From assembly GCA_934533005.1 (NCBI GenBank), contig CAKTBC010000077.1, positions 1 to 8,728 on the forward strand: a stretch of 8,728 nucleotides of DNA, given 5' to 3'. Source of the stretch: an uncultured Oscillospiraceae bacterium. Lineage in GTDB: Bacteria; Bacillota; Clostridia; Oscillospirales; Oscillospiraceae. This document shows positions 5,747 through 8,728 of the stretch, piece by piece. How positions within the stretch are numbered: position 1 is the stretch's first letter; each line of letters starts with the position of its first letter. The position numbers were made by a program, and so were the translations under genes. The notes beneath the pieces are model-generated. The model was not told the DNA's origin and made no database searches. It saw nothing but the letters and a program-made list of their open reading frames with translations.

Positions 5747-7272
5747 TCTTCGTCGGTCTCGAGGACGACCTCGTCCGTGCCGGTAACCTTCTTTTCGAAC
5801 TTCGCCATGAGGAACGGAGAGAAGATACCGACGATGCTCAGGATGATGAGCACCCAGCTCACCGGGGAGGAGAACAGAACGCCGATGTCGCCGCCGCTGA
5901 CGCGCAGCGCGCCGCGGAGGCCTTTTTCGCTGATCGGGCCGAGGATCAACGCCAGAACGACCGCCGCCGTATTCAGATCGAATTTCCGCATCAGATAGCC
6001 GAGCACGGCAAAAATCAGCATGACGACCACGTCGCTCATGTTGCGGTGGATGGCGTAGGAGCCGATGAAGCAGAGTACCGTGACGCAGGGGATCAGGATA
6101 GCGTCGGACAGACGGGAGATCTGCGCAAAGCCGCGGCAGCCGAGCGTTCCGATGGCGAGCATGAAAAACTGCACAAGAACAAAGCCCGCGAAGAACGTAT
6201 AGGTCATCGCCGCGTGCTTGGTGAAGAGTTCGGGGCCGGGGGTGAGGCCCTGAATGATCAAGCCGCCCATCAAAACCGCCGTGACAGATTCGCCAGGGAT
6301 GCCGAGCGTCAGCATCGGGATCAGCGAGCCGCCGGTAACGGCGTTGTTCGCCGCTTCCGAGCCGCAGACGCCTTCGATGGCACCGTGACCGAAATCTTCC
6401 TTGTGCTTTGAGAACTGCTTGGCGTTATTGTAGCCCATGAAGCAGGCGATGGACGCGCCCGCGCCAGGGAGAATGCCGATGATGTTGCCGATAATCCAGG
6501 AACGGATGACCGTGGGGGCAAGCATCTTCTTCTCCGCCTTGGTAAGGGCGATCTTGTCGGAGAACTTGGAGGCCTTCTGGCGCTCCTTGATCTTCTTCTC
6601 GGCAAGGATAAGCACCTGCGACATGGAGAAGAGGCCGATGAGAGCGCACGTGGTGTTGACGCCCTCGGCGAGGAAAGCCTGGCCGAACATGAAGCGCTTG
6701 GTGCCGTCGATGGGGTCGAGGCCGATCGTGGAAATGAGCAGTCCGAGCGCGCCGGACATGAGTCCCTTAATGATGGACTTGCTCGAAACGCCCGCGATGA
6801 TCGTAAGGCCGAAGATGCCGAGCCAGAACTTTTCCGCCGACATGAATTTCAGCGCAAGCTGGGCAAGCAGCGGGGAGAAGAAGTACAGCGAGATGCAGCT
6901 GAGCAGGCCGCCCCAGAAGGAGCTCCAGCAGGCGGTGGCAAGTGCCTTGCCCGCCTGACCCTTTAACGTCATCTGATACCCCTCGATAGCCGTTGCCGCG
7001 GACGCCGGAGTGCCGGGCGTGTGGATGAGGATGGCGGAGATAGAGCCGCCAAAGATGGCGCCGCAGTAAATGGCGCCGAGGACGATGAGTCCCGTGTCCG
7101 CCCGCATGGTGAACGTCAGCGGGAGCATGAGCGCAACGCCCATCGCCGCCGAAAGGCCGGGCAGACAGCCGATGATGATGCCGAGCGTGACGCCGCCCAC
7201 CATGGCAAGGAGGTTAATAAAGGTGAGAGCCTTTACAAAGCCCTGACCCATAAGAGCCAATGTTTCAAGCAT
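5743..7272 (-). CDS. tctA: Tripartite tricarboxylate transporter, large membrane subunit TctA
   Basis: This 509-residue protein is the large membrane subunit of a tripartite tricarboxylate transporter and forms the substrate path, working with TctB and the binding protein TctC. It shows the two related TctA half-motifs: GCLPGLSAAMGVALMLPLTF (35-54) followed by GGSISAILIHTPGTPASAAT (75-94), and GILPGAGASIACFMGY (266-281) followed by GGSLIPMLTLGIPGES (314-329). About a dozen hydrophobic segments run through residues 10-490, and the tail is short and acidic (EVVLETDEE). The length is that of the family. ATG 7272 follows AAGGAGG by 11 bases, slightly long; the nearer ATG is followed at once by TGA and cannot be used. 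It is last in the tctC-tctB-tctA order. Substrate cannot be read from sequence: citrate and other di- or tricarboxylates are transported by known members. Confidence 0.96.
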   Translation of the reverse strand: MLETLALMGQGFVKALTFINLLAMVGGVTLGIIIGCLPGLSAAMGVALMLPLTFTMRADTGLIVLGAIYCGAIFGGSISAILIHTPGTPASAATAIEGYQMTLKGQAGKALATACWSSFWGGLLSCISLYFFSPLLAQLALKFMSAEKFWLGIFGLTIIAGVSSKSIIKGLMSGALGLLISTIGLDPIDGTKRFMFGQAFLAEGVNTTCALIGLFSMSQVLILAEKKIKERQKASKFSDKIALTKAEKKMLAPTVIRSWIIGNIIGILPGAGASIACFMGYNNAKQFSKHKEDFGHGAIEGVCGSEAANNAVTGGSLIPMLTLGIPGESVTAVLMGGLIIQGLTPGPELFTKHAAMTYTFFAGFVLVQFFMLAIGTLGCRGFAQISRLSDAILIPCVTVLCFIGSYAIHRNMSDVVVMLIFAVLGYLMRKFDLNTAAVVLALILGPISEKGLRGALRVSGGDIGVLFSSPVSWVLIILSIVGIFSPFLMAKFEKKVTGTDEVVLETDEE

Positions 7273-7283
7273 AGATCACATTT

Positions 7284-7290
7284 CCTCCTT
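7284..7290 (-). promoter_or_regulatory. tctA Shine-Dalgarno overlapping the tctB stop codon
   Basis: The minus strand reads AAGGAGG at 7290-7284, a full-strength site. Its first two A residues are also the last two bases of the tctB TAA (7291-7289). Ribosomes ending tctB would be placed on the tctA site, which suggests coupled translation of the two membrane subunits. Spacing to ATG 7272 is 11 bases. Confidence 0.85.
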
Positions 7291-7738
7291 AGAACAGAAT
7301 GCCTGCGGGAAGCCGCACGCCGAGGAAGAGAACAAACGCAAGATAAATGAGAAGATCGATCGAGACGATCGAAATGATCGTGGCCAGGATGGGCACGCGC
7401 AGGAAGAGAAGGCACGCGAGCATAAACACCGTTGTCGAAACAAAGAAGCCCACGTACTTCATGAGGAAGAAGTACACGAGGATCAGCGCGACCGTCACAA
7501 TGAACTGCACCGGCTTAAAGCCGGCGAACACGGTGTCAACGCCGCTTTCTACGCCGAAGCGGCGGGCGTTCAATATCATCTGGACGAGATAGAAAGTCGT
7601 GAGGAAGAACAGCAGCGCAATGGTGAACTTCGGGTATGTACGGCTCGTGTCGGAGAGCTTCGAGCTGTAGGCATAGAAGAAGCCGCACACGGCGTACATG
7701 AATACCACGACTCCTATATCGGTTTTTTGCATTTTCAT
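7289..7738 (-). CDS. tctB: Tripartite tricarboxylate transporter, small membrane subunit TctB
   Basis: This 149-residue protein is the small membrane subunit that accompanies TctA; its exact role in transport is poorly understood. Hydrophobic segments at about 7-25, 37-54, 77-94 and 97-139 (the last probably two helices) give the usual TctB-type layout, with a polar loop near 58-75. The C-terminus GVRLPAGILF matches the typical family ending. ATG 7738 is preceded by GGGAGG (7754-7749) at 10 bases; a second ATG at codon 3 would lie 16 bases away and is less likely. It sits between tctC and tctA, the standard order, 103 bases after tctC and 16 before tctA. TctB proteins share little sequence, so the call rests on membrane layout, ending and context together. 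Confidence 0.9.
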   Translation of the reverse strand: MKMQKTDIGVVVFMYAVCGFFYAYSSKLSDTSRTYPKFTIALLFFLTTFYLVQMILNARRFGVESGVDTVFAGFKPVQFIVTVALILVYFFLMKYVGFFVSTTVFMLACLLFLRVPILATIISIVSIDLLIYLAFVLFLGVRLPAGILF

Positions 7739-7796
7739 AAGCAGGAGTCCTCCCGTAAGAGATTTGTGCCGGGAAATCAGAGAGCGTTACTTATAA

Positions 7797-7826
7797 GAAG
7801 CCCGGAGGGGATTGCCTCCGGGCTTT
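7797..7826 (-). terminator. GC-rich hairpin between tctC and tctB (attenuator or mRNA-end stabiliser)
   Basis: An 11-bp perfect stem (AAGCCCGGAGG with CCTCCGGGCTT, arms 7798-7808 and 7815-7825) encloses a 6-base loop. It lies 17 bases past the tctC stop. In the operon's minus-strand direction it is followed by CTTCTTATAAG, a weak T-tract, so termination should be partial. In the plus direction a CTTTT run follows. Such hairpins behind binding-protein genes commonly let the binding protein be made in excess over the membrane subunits. That role is inferred here. Confidence 0.75.
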
Positions 7827-7841
7827 TGGTATCAGCGAAGA

Positions 7842-8728
7842 TTATTCGTACCAGAAACCGGTCGAGAGGTCTTCGGTGAAAGCCTGCTGCTCCTCGATAA
7901 GAGCGGCGGTAGCGGCGGCATCCTTATAATCGGTGGCGAAGGAGGCGGCAGCCGCGAGATAATCGGGATCTTCCATGGTCGCCTTGAAAGCGGCCTCGTA
8001 GAACGCGATGACTTCTGCGCTCACGCCCGCGGGAGCGACGACGCAGCGGGAGGAGCCGAGCCACTTGTCATAGTACCCCTTCTCGCCGAGGGTCGGGACG
8101 TCGGGATACTCGGGGACGCGCTCGGTGGAGAACGCAGCAATGGGCTTCAGGTCGGTGTAGCCGGCGATGTCGGCGACCTTCGCGACGCACCAGTCGGCCT
8201 CTTTGCCGCGAAGGCTGGTGAGCTCGTCCGCGGTGTTGCCCTGCGGCAGGTCGGTGTACTTGAAGCCGGCGGAGTTGGCAAACGCCTGAGCGCCGATGTG
8301 GTTGGAGGCCTGGGCACCGTTGGTGGAGGCAACGGTGTTGTTCTCCTTGGCGTAAGCGACGAGATCGTCAATGTCGTTGAAGCGCTCGTCGTCTGCACGG
8401 ACAACAACGAGAGAGGTCTCGGTCACGTGGTTGCAGATGGCCGCGAAGTCCGCGGTGGTGTAGGTGCCGAGTTCCTTCACGATGGAGGAGTTGAAGTTCG
8501 GCAGGTTCATGAAGCCGATGGTCATGCCGTCGGGCTCGGCCGCAGCGAGCTGGGACCAGCCGATGGAGCCGGAGCCGCCGTCAACGTTCTCGATGACGAT
8601 GGTCTGGCCAACGTACTTCTCGGCGTACTGCGCAAGGATACGCGCGGTGATGTCGGTGCCGTTGCCGGCCTTATAGGCAACGATCATGGTCACGGGGCCG
8701 TTGGGCGCCCAGCCGGTGGATTCTTCCG
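7842..8728 (-). CDS. tctC: Tripartite tricarboxylate transporter substrate-binding protein TctC, 5' end beyond the window
   Basis: This is the extracytoplasmic binding protein of the transporter, expected to be tethered as a lipoprotein in a Gram-positive host. The frame is open from the right edge for 295 codons and ends with GFWYE and TAA. A GTG at 8693 could be read as a start, but coding similarity continues upstream: EESTGWAPNGPVTMIVAYKAG resembles the mature N-terminus of Bug-family proteins (a W-x-P, then PVTMIV and AGGxTD pattern). The real start, signal peptide and any lipobox cysteine therefore lie outside. The first ligand loop reads AYKAGNGTD, with Asn where the family usually has Gly. 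Later family features are IENVDGGSGSIGW, the internal NGAQASNHIGAQAF, and PEYPDVPTLGEKGY near the end. It is first of the three tct genes seen here. The bound ligand is not evident. Confidence 0.94.
   Translation of the reverse strand, partial: EESTGWAPNGPVTMIVAYKAGNGTDITARILAQYAEKYVGQTIVIENVDGGSGSIGWSQLAAAEPDGMTIGFMNLPNFNSSIVKELGTYTTADFAAICNHVTETSLVVVRADDERFNDIDDLVAYAKENNTVASTNGAQASNHIGAQAFANSAGFKYTDLPQGNTADELTSLRGKEADWCVAKVADIAGYTDLKPIAAFSTERVPEYPDVPTLGEKGYYDKWLGSSRCVVAPAGVSAEVIAFYEAAFKATMEDPDYLAAAASFATDYKDAAATAALIEEQQAFTEDLSTGFWYE

Noticed and set aside
8691..8693. GTG start codon for tctC
   Set aside because: Coding similarity to the mature protein continues upstream to the edge, no Shine-Dalgarno fits, and starting here would remove the signal peptide and the first strand.

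Overview
The window looks like ordinary chromosomal DNA from a high-GC, anaerobic, endospore-forming member of the Clostridia (Bacillota), probably of the Oscillospiraceae type found in guts. The evidence is a BofA-family sporulation protein, a second, diverged type IIA topoisomerase pair, a YitT-family membrane protein, Gram-positive style Shine-Dalgarno sequences (AAGGAGG, GGAG) and GC-rich third codon positions. The genus cannot be fixed from sequence reading alone.

Layout from left to right. Positions 1-5182 hold a minus-strand operon. In transcription order it is a ParE/GyrB-like ATPase-TOPRIM subunit (5182-3200), a 122-base AT-rich spacer built from seven 14-bp tandem repeats, a ParC/GyrA-like cleavage subunit (3077-822), and a YitT-family membrane protein (791 to the left edge, 3' end missing). 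A good sigma-A-type promoter lies at 5233-5261. Its -35 box sits in the T-tract of a hairpin terminator that points the same way. The only clear plus-strand gene follows: a small BofA-family protein (5420-5683). It ends at a perfect 17-bp stem terminator that it shares with the convergent operon to its right. Positions 5743-8728 hold a minus-strand tripartite tricarboxylate transporter operon, tctC-tctB-tctA. The 5' end of tctC, including any signal peptide, lies beyond the right edge. A strong GC hairpin separates tctC from tctB, and the tctA ribosome binding site overlaps the tctB stop codon.

How the genes work together. The two topoisomerase subunits should form one A2B2 enzyme that passes one DNA duplex through another using ATP. 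The TctC lipoprotein or binding protein would capture a carboxylate outside the cell and deliver it to the TctA/TctB membrane complex, driven by an ion gradient. BofA and YitT have no evident tie to either system.

No gap without a gene exceeds 300 bases. I found no tRNA, rRNA, mobile element or CRISPR array, and no convincing unknown multi-gene system. The most unusual structure is the 14-bp repeat array between the two topoisomerase genes.
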